Of a DNA stretch of 9,644 nucleotides, positions 1 through 8,500 are shown piece by piece. A program made the translations under genes and the position numbers. The notes below the pieces were generated by a model, which was given only the letters and a program-made list of their open reading frames with translations, was not told where the DNA came from and searched no databases. The DNA is from Paraprevotella stercoravium. GTDB lineage: Bacteria > Bacteroidota > Bacteroidia > Bacteroidales > Bacteroidaceae. Position 1 is the first letter of the stretch. Each line of letters begins with the position of its first letter. The stretch lies in assembly GCA_018883665.1 (NCBI GenBank), contig JAHLFU010000305.1, positions 1 through 9,644 of the forward strand, given 5' to 3'.

Positions 1-1051
1 TGTCCGTCAGCGATTCGGTGTCGTAACCGATGGTCAGCACAAGTTGGTCGGTCATCAGTTTCTTGTCCACCAAGTCCAAGGAAAGGCTGTCCGCCATTTC
101 CAGCACCACATTCCGGGCTTTGGCTGCCGTATAGGGTGACTGGAGCACCTGTCCGCTGCTGACGGAGCTTGCCTCCGGGCGGTATGACTTTATCAGTTCC
201 ATCGTCACCGGCTCCCATCCCCAGGCATGGTCTATCAGCAGCTCCGCATTGACCCCGAACAGCTTATACAGCAAGTCCTCGCTCTCGATGGAACAGCGGG
301 CGATGTCGCCCATTGTCTGGATACCATAGGCCGCCAGCCGTGCAGCAATTCCACGCCCCACGCGCCAAAAATCCGTGAGCGGAGTGTGTTCCCATAACTG
401 GCGGCGGTAGGACATCTCGTCAAGCTCGGCTATACGCACGCCGTCACTGTCCGGCTTCATTTTCTTGGCTACAATATCCATCGCTATCTTGCAGAGGTAA
501 AGGTTGGTACCGATGCCGGCAGTGGCGGTGATGCCTGTTTCTTTCAAGACCTCACGAATCATTTTCATAGCAAGCTCATGGGCAGTCATCCTATAGTTTT
601 TGAGATATGCCGTTACATCTATAAACACCTCGTCTATAGAATAGACATGAATGTCCTCCGGCGCGATGTAATGCAGGTATATTTCATAGATGCGCGTGCT
701 GTATTGGATGTAATGCGCCATACGAGGTTGTGCGACAAGATAGTCAACGGCAAGTTCCTTGTTTGCATCGAGTTCTTTCTTTGAGTGCGATGCTCCTGAA
801 TGTCCGCGTTGTCTGTTTACCTCACGAACCTTCTGTACGACTTCAAACAGTCTGGGTCTGCCTCCCAAACCGTATGTTTTCAAGGCCGGAGATACGGCAA
901 GGCAGATAGTCTTTTCCGTTCTTGTCGGGTCAGCCACGACAAGGCACGTGTCAAGCGGATCAAGTCCTCGCTCGACACATTCCACAGAAGCGTAGAATGA
1001 TTTTAGGTCTATTGCTATATATTGTCGTAAAGTGTCAGTTCCTTTTTTCAT
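1..1051 (-). CDS. Y-family translesion DNA polymerase (UmuC/DinB-like), C-terminus beyond window
   Basis: This frame encodes 350 residues and runs off the left edge, so the end of the protein is missing. A Y-family polymerase copies past damaged bases. The palm carboxylates are visible: D15 in AIDLKSFYASVE and the D140-E141 pair in VYSIDEVFID. Y20 of SFYASVE sits where the ribonucleotide-excluding steric gate lies in the family. GIGTNLYLCKIAMDIVAKK (about 180-198) and the thumb region with a helix-hairpin-helix-like FWRVGRGIAARLAAYGI (228-244) follow, then the start of the little finger (from about 290). The subtype is the one often found on integrative conjugative elements of Firmicutes and Bacteroidota and often misannotated as a DNA methylase; that is from memory. 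The ATG at 1051-1049 lies 8 nt after the helicase stop, with a weak purine-rich stretch GGGTAAGAGAA before it. It is GC-rich (positions 121-180 hold 40 G/C of 60), unlike the upstream genes. Identity of the family is secure; a role in the operon is not. Confidence 0.93.
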   Translation of the reverse strand, partial: MKKGTDTLRQYIAIDLKSFYASVECVERGLDPLDTCLVVADPTRTEKTICLAVSPALKTYGLGGRPRLFEVVQKVREVNRQRGHSGASHSKKELDANKELAVDYLVAQPRMAHYIQYSTRIYEIYLHYIAPEDIHVYSIDEVFIDVTAYLKNYRMTAHELAMKMIREVLKETGITATAGIGTNLYLCKIAMDIVAKKMKPDSDGVRIAELDEMSYRRQLWEHTPLTDFWRVGRGIAARLAAYGIQTMGDIARCSIESEDLLYKLFGVNAELLIDHAWGWEPVTMELIKSYRPEASSVSSGQVLQSPYTAAKARNVVLEMADSLSLDLVDKKLMTDQLVLTIGYDTESLTD

Positions 1052-1059
1052 ACATTCTC

Positions 1060-3813
1060 TTACCCTATTAGGAAGTTTATCATAGTCTCAAGATTAACTG
1101 TTGCGGTTGTAGAAATACGTAGTGGACATAATCCAAACTTCGTTAGTATTGTATCTTTGAGAACATCACGCGATTGTTGTGCTTCACTCTCTTTATGGAA
1201 GTGCCAACCATCCACCTCTATTGTTTTAAGCGGTTGTTTGGTGAGAGAATTATATATTAAGAAGTCAACATGAGCGAGGGGACTTTCTGCGAATGCTTTT
1301 TCTTGCTCATCCAACATATTCCAGTCAGCAATCAGTCGCAATAAAGGATAATGGCATAAAACTTCGGTATTTTTCAGTCCAAGTTTGGATATGGATTGAA
1401 CCAATATGTTATATAGCAGATTTTCTGACAAGTGTTCCGACACCACAGCATGGCTCTGCTCGTATGCCAACCGCTCTGCCGTATATTGCTTGTAAAGCAA
1501 ATCGAATACAGAATGAAGTTTGCTCTCCTTTATTTCAAAGTTGTTATACTGGATATATGCGATAAGTTGAGCCAAATTCGTATTTTGTGGTATCTCGTTT
1601 CCGTTTGTCACGATACATATGTGTTTCTTGGCCCGTGATATGGCTACATTCAGCAAATTGGAGTCATCAGAGAACTCTGTAGGAGCATTATCCACCATGC
1701 TCATGATGATGGTTTCACACTCACGCCCTTGATATTTATGTACCGTGCTGGCTATGTCTGAACCAAGTGCCTTGTTTATTTCTTCAGCTTGTACACGGTA
1801 TGGCGTAATAATGCCGACACTGCCTTTACCGGCATATTCAGGCATGACTTCCTGCATTATAACATCAATTTCACGCTGGTTGAAATGCCCACGTGCATGG
1901 TTCCCTTTTACAGTCCGTATCACCTGCAGCACCTTATCCTCACTGTGGTCGACAGTCATAGTTATCAATTCGCCGTCATAAAACCGACCGTTGCAGAACT
2001 CGATGATTTTCGGATGACAGCGGTAATGCTCCCGAAGTAATGTTACAGGGGCATCCTTGAAAACTTCCACGCATGATTGCAGGAAACTGTGCGTGGTCGC
2101 ATTATATTTGTCATCTACATTATATGTTGACTGGATGGCATTCAACGCTAATGCTTCTTCACGGCCAATCACATTTGGCAACTGTTTATCATCGCCTACA
2201 ATGACTGCGTTCAAGGCACATGACAGAGCTAAAGCACCTGTTTTGATGTCAACCTGCGATGCTTCGTCCATTATCACGTAGTCAAAAACCATGTCTTTAC
2301 TGATGCAACTTTTGGATGAATAGGTCGTACTGAGTACAACTGGGTATTCTTTCAGAAATTCCTCGCTTCGCGGCTTGATGTCTTTAATGTTAAACTTTCT
2401 CCTTGCTGAGTTTTTGTAATGCTTGGCTACCTTACTCTTTAGCAAAGCAAGAGAGGAGGAGCGTAATTTCTGCGTACACTGCTTAATGTCAATATCTTGA
2501 AGTGTTGCTTCAATAGAAGCAAGTTCGTGTTCAATTTCCGACTTGCGTGAAATATAATAGGCCGTTTCCAAACTCGCAATTACAAATGCAGGTTTACCTC
2601 CAAGAAAGGAAAACATTTTCATCCCCAAGCTAAATGCCCATTTTATTCGGAACCAAAAGCCCGGCTTGCATCCCCTTTCTGTTATCATCTGATAAAGGTT
2701 GAGTAAGCTCATGAGCTTGGAAGAACTTTTGCTATCTAACCAGTCATTGTCAACGCATTCCTGTTGAAGAAGCTCATTGTATTTTGTTTCTTTTGACAGC
2801 GCATCATATTCCGCTTTCAACTGAGCCTGCCGTAGTTGAGCATCAAATCCTTGACTTACAGAACGGAGTGCTTCTGATGCCTTTAGTTTTACTGAGCCTT
2901 CTTCTATTGCCCATCCGTCCATAATTGGATAATCGGCTTGGTTGGCAATAAAAGCCTCCTTATTCTGCACACTGCCTAATTTAGCTATGATGAAGCCAAG
3001 TCCTTCCGCACTTAGCTTCTCAGCCACATTGTCAACGGCTGAATTGTTGTTTGACACGACCAACACCGTTTTATTCCCCATCAGTAGGTTAGCAATAATG
3101 TTCAAGATGGTTTGTGTTTTGCCGGTTCCAGGAGGACCTTGTATGATACTGACTTGATGTGTCAATGCGGCTTCCACTGCTGCCTTCTGGCTTGCATTGC
3201 ATCCGAAAGGATAGAATATTTGTTTCGGTTCTCGATAAATCCGTAATTCTGTTTTGTCACCGAGATACTGCGCTAATGGCACATTGTCACGTTTCAAATC
3301 TACCAAGTCATATTGCTTCGAGAGAATGTTTTCCTCATCCTCCACCATCAGACCTGTTTCAGCAGCCAATTTGCGGAGATAATCCCATGTCGAACCGCCG
3401 TTTTTATCAATCGGTGTGCGGGTTACATAGACTTCATTGCCTTCAAGATTTTCATAATAACCATTGGAATAAGTTACCCGGTAGAAAGTATGTCTGCCGC
3501 CTGTAAAGCGGAGCAGTTCGCTTACATTCGTTATATGCTTGTTCTTGATATATAATCCCTTCTCGCCAAGGTCTATTTTCTCCGGATGCGTCAGGTAAAG
3601 CAATCGTGAATGGTTGTAATTGAACACACGAGGAGAGGATAAGAACCGCACTGTCCAAAGTCCGTTCTTGTTCTCGCTTATCGAAGCAACTTGTTCGGTA
3701 ATAAACATCCGTTTATCACCTCGCCGCTCCAAATCTACAATCATGCACTTTTGCGCATCCATATTATAGCTTAATTTAGGACGGATTTTATGAATATAAT
3801 TAAGCCATTGCAT
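1060..3813 (-). CDS. SF1 DNA2/NAM7-like helicase fused to a C-terminal PD-(D/E)XK-type nuclease domain
   Basis: The protein has 917 residues. A beta-rich N-terminal region of unknown role (about 1-195) precedes the helicase core. The core shows a Q-motif-like NASQKAAVEAAL (206-217), Walker A GPPGTGKT (226-233), motif Ia VLVVSNNNSAVDN (250-262), Walker B VIMDEASQVD (513-522), motif III GDDKQLP (540-546), motif IV LREHYRCHP (593-601), motif V TVHKYQGRECE (690-700) and motif VI LLNVAISRAKK (720-730). Between motifs Ia and II lies a long insertion (about 305-475) with helical, coiled-coil-like stretches and a hydrophobic patch near 385-420. The C-terminus (about 845-900) has HVDFLIYN, KTIEVDGWHFH and RDVLKDTIL before LRI. 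This matches the DUF2726/DUF559-like restriction-endonuclease fold, with D850, E866, D868 and K886 as candidate catalytic residues. It probably unwinds and cuts nucleic acid. The ATG at 3813 is 5 nt after the KAP stop, with no Shine-Dalgarno. Helicase call firm; nuclease activity inferred. Confidence 0.93.
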   Translation of the reverse strand: MQWLNYIHKIRPKLSYNMDAQKCMIVDLERRGDKRMFITEQVASISENKNGLWTVRFLSSPRVFNYNHSRLLYLTHPEKIDLGEKGLYIKNKHITNVSELLRFTGGRHTFYRVTYSNGYYENLEGNEVYVTRTPIDKNGGSTWDYLRKLAAETGLMVEDEENILSKQYDLVDLKRDNVPLAQYLGDKTELRIYREPKQIFYPFGCNASQKAAVEAALTHQVSIIQGPPGTGKTQTILNIIANLLMGNKTVLVVSNNNSAVDNVAEKLSAEGLGFIIAKLGSVQNKEAFIANQADYPIMDGWAIEEGSVKLKASEALRSVSQGFDAQLRQAQLKAEYDALSKETKYNELLQQECVDNDWLDSKSSSKLMSLLNLYQMITERGCKPGFWFRIKWAFSLGMKMFSFLGGKPAFVIASLETAYYISRKSEIEHELASIEATLQDIDIKQCTQKLRSSSLALLKSKVAKHYKNSARRKFNIKDIKPRSEEFLKEYPVVLSTTYSSKSCISKDMVFDYVIMDEASQVDIKTGALALSCALNAVIVGDDKQLPNVIGREEALALNAIQSTYNVDDKYNATTHSFLQSCVEVFKDAPVTLLREHYRCHPKIIEFCNGRFYDGELITMTVDHSEDKVLQVIRTVKGNHARGHFNQREIDVIMQEVMPEYAGKGSVGIITPYRVQAEEINKALGSDIASTVHKYQGRECETIIMSMVDNAPTEFSDDSNLLNVAISRAKKHICIVTNGNEIPQNTNLAQLIAYIQYNNFEIKESKLHSVFDLLYKQYTAERLAYEQSHAVVSEHLSENLLYNILVQSISKLGLKNTEVLCHYPLLRLIADWNMLDEQEKAFAESPLAHVDFLIYNSLTKQPLKTIEVDGWHFHKESEAQQSRDVLKDTILTKFGLCPLRISTTATVNLETMINFLIG

Positions 3814-3818
3814 AACAA

Positions 3819-5573
3819 TTAGTATGGAACAGACATTTCAATTATATCAGACATAGCTCTCTCTATGTCTTCATCATATTCTATTCTCATATATTTATTG
3901 AGCATAATTTCCACTAATTGATCTGTAAAAGCTCCATCTCCATTTTTCCTTTTTGATGAAAGACTTAAAGCAAATAACACTTGATAATACATTATGCGTA
4001 TTTTTCGTGGTGTTATAGTCCTCAAATCACGATGACTTTCAAAATAATCCTTAAATAGACTTTCAATTCTTTCATCATTCAGTTCTGGTATTTCCTCCGA
4101 TGCATTAGTGGGAACGAAGGCACCCTTTTGGCGAGCCGTACTATATGGTATTTCTTCCTTTGGCTCATTTGGCGTACTTTCCTTATTATCAGAATTAGAA
4201 TCATCAATTAACGTTTCCAGATATTCTTGTAATTGTGTTGTATCAAGATCGGCTAATTTGATACCAAAAAGAAACAGTTTGTCTAATTGTTCCCTCGCTA
4301 ATTGAGATGACACTTCTGAATTGAAGCCATTGGCTGTAAGTTCTTGCACATATGCGTGGAGAAGTTTCATCTCATCAATACTGCATATCACTATGAGTCG
4401 TTCTTGAATTTTAGGATTTTCAAGAACAGTCCTTAATGATTCTATAAGACTATTCATCTTACGTGATGGACATCTATCTATATCATCAACATAAAGAATT
4501 ACACGAGATTTTGTAGGGCACCAAACCATAGATTGTAAAAGTTTTTGTAGATTTTCTTCTATCTCATTTTGGATACCCAAGTGATTTTTATATGATTTTC
4601 TACTTGTGTATTTTTTTATAATACGTCGTACAGATGCCGGCCTTTCAATTAAGATATAGACAAATCCCGAAAATACATAGATAGCTAAGGCTGGAATTTG
4701 TGCTGAATCTAAGATATTTTTAATTTCACTAGTTGAGTGTGTCGATACTACACAACCGACAAGCCATGTCATCATGAAGACAAAAACATATATTGCAACA
4801 TTCCAAGTTATAAATGTTTGACGTATAAAATTTATTATCTTGTCTATCCAAGAAGATGATTTATAAATAGTTTCATACAGATATGCCCATAAAGCAGGGG
4901 TATCTTGATATTTCCAAGCATTGAACTCTACAATCTTATATTTGAGCATATGTTTTTGCCCATCCTCCAGATTGCTTTTGAGTCGCTTAAAGAAATAAGT
5001 TTTGCCACGTCCCCACGGACCAAATATGCCTAACATTCTCGTAGATACAGTTTTGGAGGTCGCAATCTTATCCAACTGCTTAGCAAAACAGTCTGCAACA
5101 GAGTCTACATCAAAACATGGAGTCGCATCTGCATCTACCATTTTCTTATAATTCTCATGGACTTTGTAATATTTTACAGGTTTTCTTGATTCTTCTTGTG
5201 AATGATTATTCTCTGCATCACTTTCATCGCTTGGAACATCTACGTGAACATCACTCCCTGATTGTAGAATTTTTGTTGTATCAGTAAGTCCATCTGACAT
5301 TAAATCTTCTTTGGAGAGAAGGTTTTCTTCTACATATTCTATTCCATCTGGAGTAATCTCTGTAATTGTTACTTTGCCACCGATATATGATACAATTTTG
5401 ATAAGACCTGCATCTTTCAATCCTTTTGCAGCATCTACAACTTGTCTTGGAGAATCAAAAATCAAATTGTCCTGAACGCATAATTCCTTGAGGTCAATAG
5501 TCGTAGATTTATTATCCTTATACCTATGATATAAGGATAACATAATATTCTGTTTTAATTCTTTGATGGTCAT
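3819..5573 (-). CDS. KAP-family P-loop ATPase with N-terminal winged-helix domain and two membrane segments
   Basis: The protein has 584 residues. KAP ATPases are STAND-like signalling NTPases, usually membrane-bound; PifA, which mediates phage T7 exclusion, belongs to this group. Residues 1-85 look like a winged helix-turn-helix, with the pattern LKDAGLIKIVSYIGGKVTIT in the wing. An acidic, low-complexity linker follows (about 87-130). The ATPase domain has Walker A GPWGRGKT (185-192), the KAP-typical EFNAWKYQDTPALWAYL (216-232), Walker B VILYVDDIDRCPSRK (358-372) and a sensor-like LIVICSID (393-400). Two hydrophobic segments (about 255-277 and 292-310) lie between the Walker motifs, the usual KAP arrangement, so the ATPase should face the cytoplasm. 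A second acidic linker (about 455-500) precedes a helical C-terminus. The ATG at 5573-5571 is chosen because it begins 4 nt after the methyltransferase stop; a longer in-frame start at 5669 would overlap that gene. The gene is AT-rich (4561-4620 holds 14 G/C of 60). Confidence 0.88.
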   Translation of the reverse strand: MTIKELKQNIMLSLYHRYKDNKSTTIDLKELCVQDNLIFDSPRQVVDAAKGLKDAGLIKIVSYIGGKVTITEITPDGIEYVEENLLSKEDLMSDGLTDTTKILQSGSDVHVDVPSDESDAENNHSQEESRKPVKYYKVHENYKKMVDADATPCFDVDSVADCFAKQLDKIATSKTVSTRMLGIFGPWGRGKTYFFKRLKSNLEDGQKHMLKYKIVEFNAWKYQDTPALWAYLYETIYKSSSWIDKIINFIRQTFITWNVAIYVFVFMMTWLVGCVVSTHSTSEIKNILDSAQIPALAIYVFSGFVYILIERPASVRRIIKKYTSRKSYKNHLGIQNEIEENLQKLLQSMVWCPTKSRVILYVDDIDRCPSRKMNSLIESLRTVLENPKIQERLIVICSIDEMKLLHAYVQELTANGFNSEVSSQLAREQLDKLFLFGIKLADLDTTQLQEYLETLIDDSNSDNKESTPNEPKEEIPYSTARQKGAFVPTNASEEIPELNDERIESLFKDYFESHRDLRTITPRKIRIMYYQVLFALSLSSKRKNGDGAFTDQLVEIMLNKYMRIEYDEDIERAMSDIIEMSVPY

Positions 5574-5577
5574 AATT

Positions 5578-8500
5578 CTATTCTTGATTATCAAATCCAA
5601 ATTTATTCCATGCTTCCAGTACGAGGCGTTTAGTGCGGTATTCGCCGTACTGACGTATCTCGTTGTCACGAAGTACGCGGAATGTTTCGTTTATGCACCC
5701 TTTGCCGCACACATCTTCGGGGTCGAGGATGTAGTGTAGTTCCTCGGTTGTGAGACCGTAGAGATGGGCGAAAATGGCATCAAGCTCGGCTTGTGCCACG
5801 GCACGACGTTTTTCATTGTAGATGTATGGTGACATTAGGCTAAAATCGGGCGTGGTGAGTTGACCGCTATCAAAGTTTAGATTGTTACATTCGGCTAAAC
5901 GGACTAATAGGTCTGTACGAATGTCGTCTGTCATTTCATCATCGTTCCACAGTTCGTACATCCAGCCATCAAGGTCATGGTTGAAATAACAAAGTTCAGC
6001 TACTCGCTCAATAATGCTTGACTTTATGGCATAAGGAATTTGGTCGAACGTAAGAACAGGAAATTGCTTGACAAAATATGTACTCATATTTGTCCAATTT
6101 ATTTTTTGTCTTGTTATATAATCAAAGACAATAGAGGAAAGCGTGGCTGTAAATACAGCCACGGGCATAGCTCCACGGTCGGCGAAGACGACTGTGGAGC
6201 TATGCCCGACGCCACAGGCGTCGGGAATAGGCGCGCAAATGAACGTTCGTTCATTTGTTGCATTAGTAAGCCCTCGATATATCAGGAACCACCGATGTTT
6301 CCATTCCCAAACAACATTTCCGTCCTTGTCTGTTTTTATTAAGCGGTTATCAACCTCCGATAGTGGAACCCAGTACCACGGCATAATTGACGAGTTTGGG
6401 TCAGCTAATTCCGGCAATGGCGGTGTGGATATGGAATTGGGGCGTTCAACTGATGTAGGCCATGTTCCATAATGGTGATTATAGTGCCAAATCATTTTCC
6501 CCTCATAGAGTGGCACGTATGTTTCGCCTTCCAACACGAAGTTGGGTGCTTTATACACAGCCCCAGCTTCCGTCAGTTGTGCATAAGTGCGGAAAAGATG
6601 TGAATCGCCAGACATGTGAAACATACTGCCAAACTTGATTTTCCACGGATTTTCATCTGTCACATCATTCATCAGCACTTGGCAGCGATGATAAATCTTA
6701 GTGGTAAGCCGAGCATCACGACTTGTACGGAACACCGGGCAAGTCTTTGTATTGGGGTTGAGAAGAGCAAAATCATCGGTACGCAGAGTATAGATGCGAT
6801 TGGGGTCGAGCAGATGGTCAATGCGCGTCAGGAAAAAGCCACCGTTGACAATCCTTGGTTCCGCTTGCGCTTTCCCTGCCGTAAGCAGGCAGAATTTGAA
6901 CATACGGTGTATATTAAATAAACCTTCTTTATTTTCAAAATCATAAAGCGACATCAGTCTGTTCTCATCAATAAGTTTGGAGAAGAAAGCCTTGTTGCTA
7001 TCGTTCACAGCAATGCCAGTAGGCAGTACCAAGCCCCATGCCTCCTTACTGAATGAAAGGCAGAGTTCGGCGAACATCGGATAGAGGTCTATGTCGCCGG
7101 TGGCCGTCAGTTTAAACCTCCCTGAGAAACGGACAAAACGGCTCATCGCCTCGGCATCTTGCTGTGCTTGTTGATATTCTTCGAATAAATCAGGGTCTGT
7201 TTCCGGCAACATAGCAATGGCACGTTTGCGCTGTGCTGCCGTTCCGGCATTTACAATATCGCTTCGTCCATGATTTTCAAACCATTTCTTGTCCTCCACT
7301 TTTATCTTATCCCATGGCGGATTGCCGCACATCACGTCAAATCCACCATCGTAGGCAAACACTTCGGGAAATTCCACGCACCAATGGAAATAACGGTGGT
7401 CTGCAGCTGAGTCAGTCGCTTCACGGCGCAACGTGTCGGGCAAATGCTGTGCGTCCGGCTCATCATCAGGGTCGTCAAGGTATTTGATTTCTTGCAGAGC
7501 CTGATAGACGGTGCGTGTATAAGGTATGTTGAAAGCCGTGAATTTGCCCGTTTCATCCACGTGGCTCTCTATGTCGGAGGACGTGAACTGCTTGTAAAAA
7601 GCGTAAGTGTAAATGTCGCAAGCCAGCCGCAGACATTCCACACGGGGAGAACGCATAAGGTCTTCCCAGCGGTGCTGTTTAATGACTTGTTGCCCCAACG
7701 TATCTTCGGGTAGGGCCGCAATTTCGCGTACCTTGTTAGCAAGCCCCACCTGTTCACTGTCGATGCTCTGCATGGTGAAATCGCTGGTAAAAAGCGATAC
7801 ATTCATGCCTTGTTTTTTTCCGCTTTGTACAAGTTGGGCATCATCCAGCGCTTTCTTGTTCAGGGTTATCACCTGCTTCTTCACTTCTTTATCATCGGAT
7901 GAGAAAGCCTCTTTGGGCACACCATCAAGCAAGGTGTCAAGGTCGGCCACACCCACTACGGAATTGCCGCATCGGATATGATAGTCAAGGAAAGACAACG
8001 GTTTGCCGGCGCAATATCCCTCAATCCATAAAACAACCTTGCACAACTCTACAGCATCAGGATTGTAATCTACGGCATAGACACATTTCTGTATGACTTC
8101 GCGCAGAGCCTGACGGTAGTCGAGCGAGGCCGGATTGTCCTCTCCAGTCCGTAGCATACAGACATACCAAGCTATGGTACGAGCCATAGCCAGCACGATG
8201 TGTCCCGAACCACTTGCAGCATCACATACTTTCATGGAAAGCAGAGAGCGCACTTTTTCCTCAGTAGTCTTGCATTTGGCAATACGTTCCTTAATGACCG
8301 GCTCAAGCGTGGTGCGGATAAGATTCTGCACAAGGTCTGGCCGGGTATAATAACTCGATGTACTCTTGCGGTCAAGACCACCCACAAAGCCAAACTGCCA
8401 GTCGGCCGGAGCTGCACCGGACTGCACAAAGGGGCGCATCTCAAGTATGCCCTCATAAACAGAGCCAAACTCTTCAACATCCAGCGATGAATAATTGATT

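Noticed and set aside
235..423. Small minus-strand open frame of 62 codons
   Set aside because: It is a shifted reading inside the Y-family polymerase gene, whose own frame carries the conserved catalytic motifs.
5574..5669. Possible 32-residue N-terminal extension of the KAP protein starting at 5669
   Set aside because: It would overlap the well-conserved C-terminus of the methyltransferase in another frame. The ATG at 5573 lies just 4 nt after that gene's stop and begins the winged-helix domain cleanly.
6142..6257. Hairpin cluster as an intrinsic terminator or an operon-splitting element
   Set aside because: No T-run follows any stem on the minus strand, and the cluster lies in the middle of a long intact coding frame whose conserved C-terminal part follows.
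7613..7981. Plus-strand open frame of 122 codons, the longest on that strand
   Set aside because: It lies entirely antisense to the methyltransferase, shows no recognisable motif, and its composition is what an antisense reading of that gene would give. The same holds for the other plus-strand frames, for example 3159-3506 and 6143-6472.
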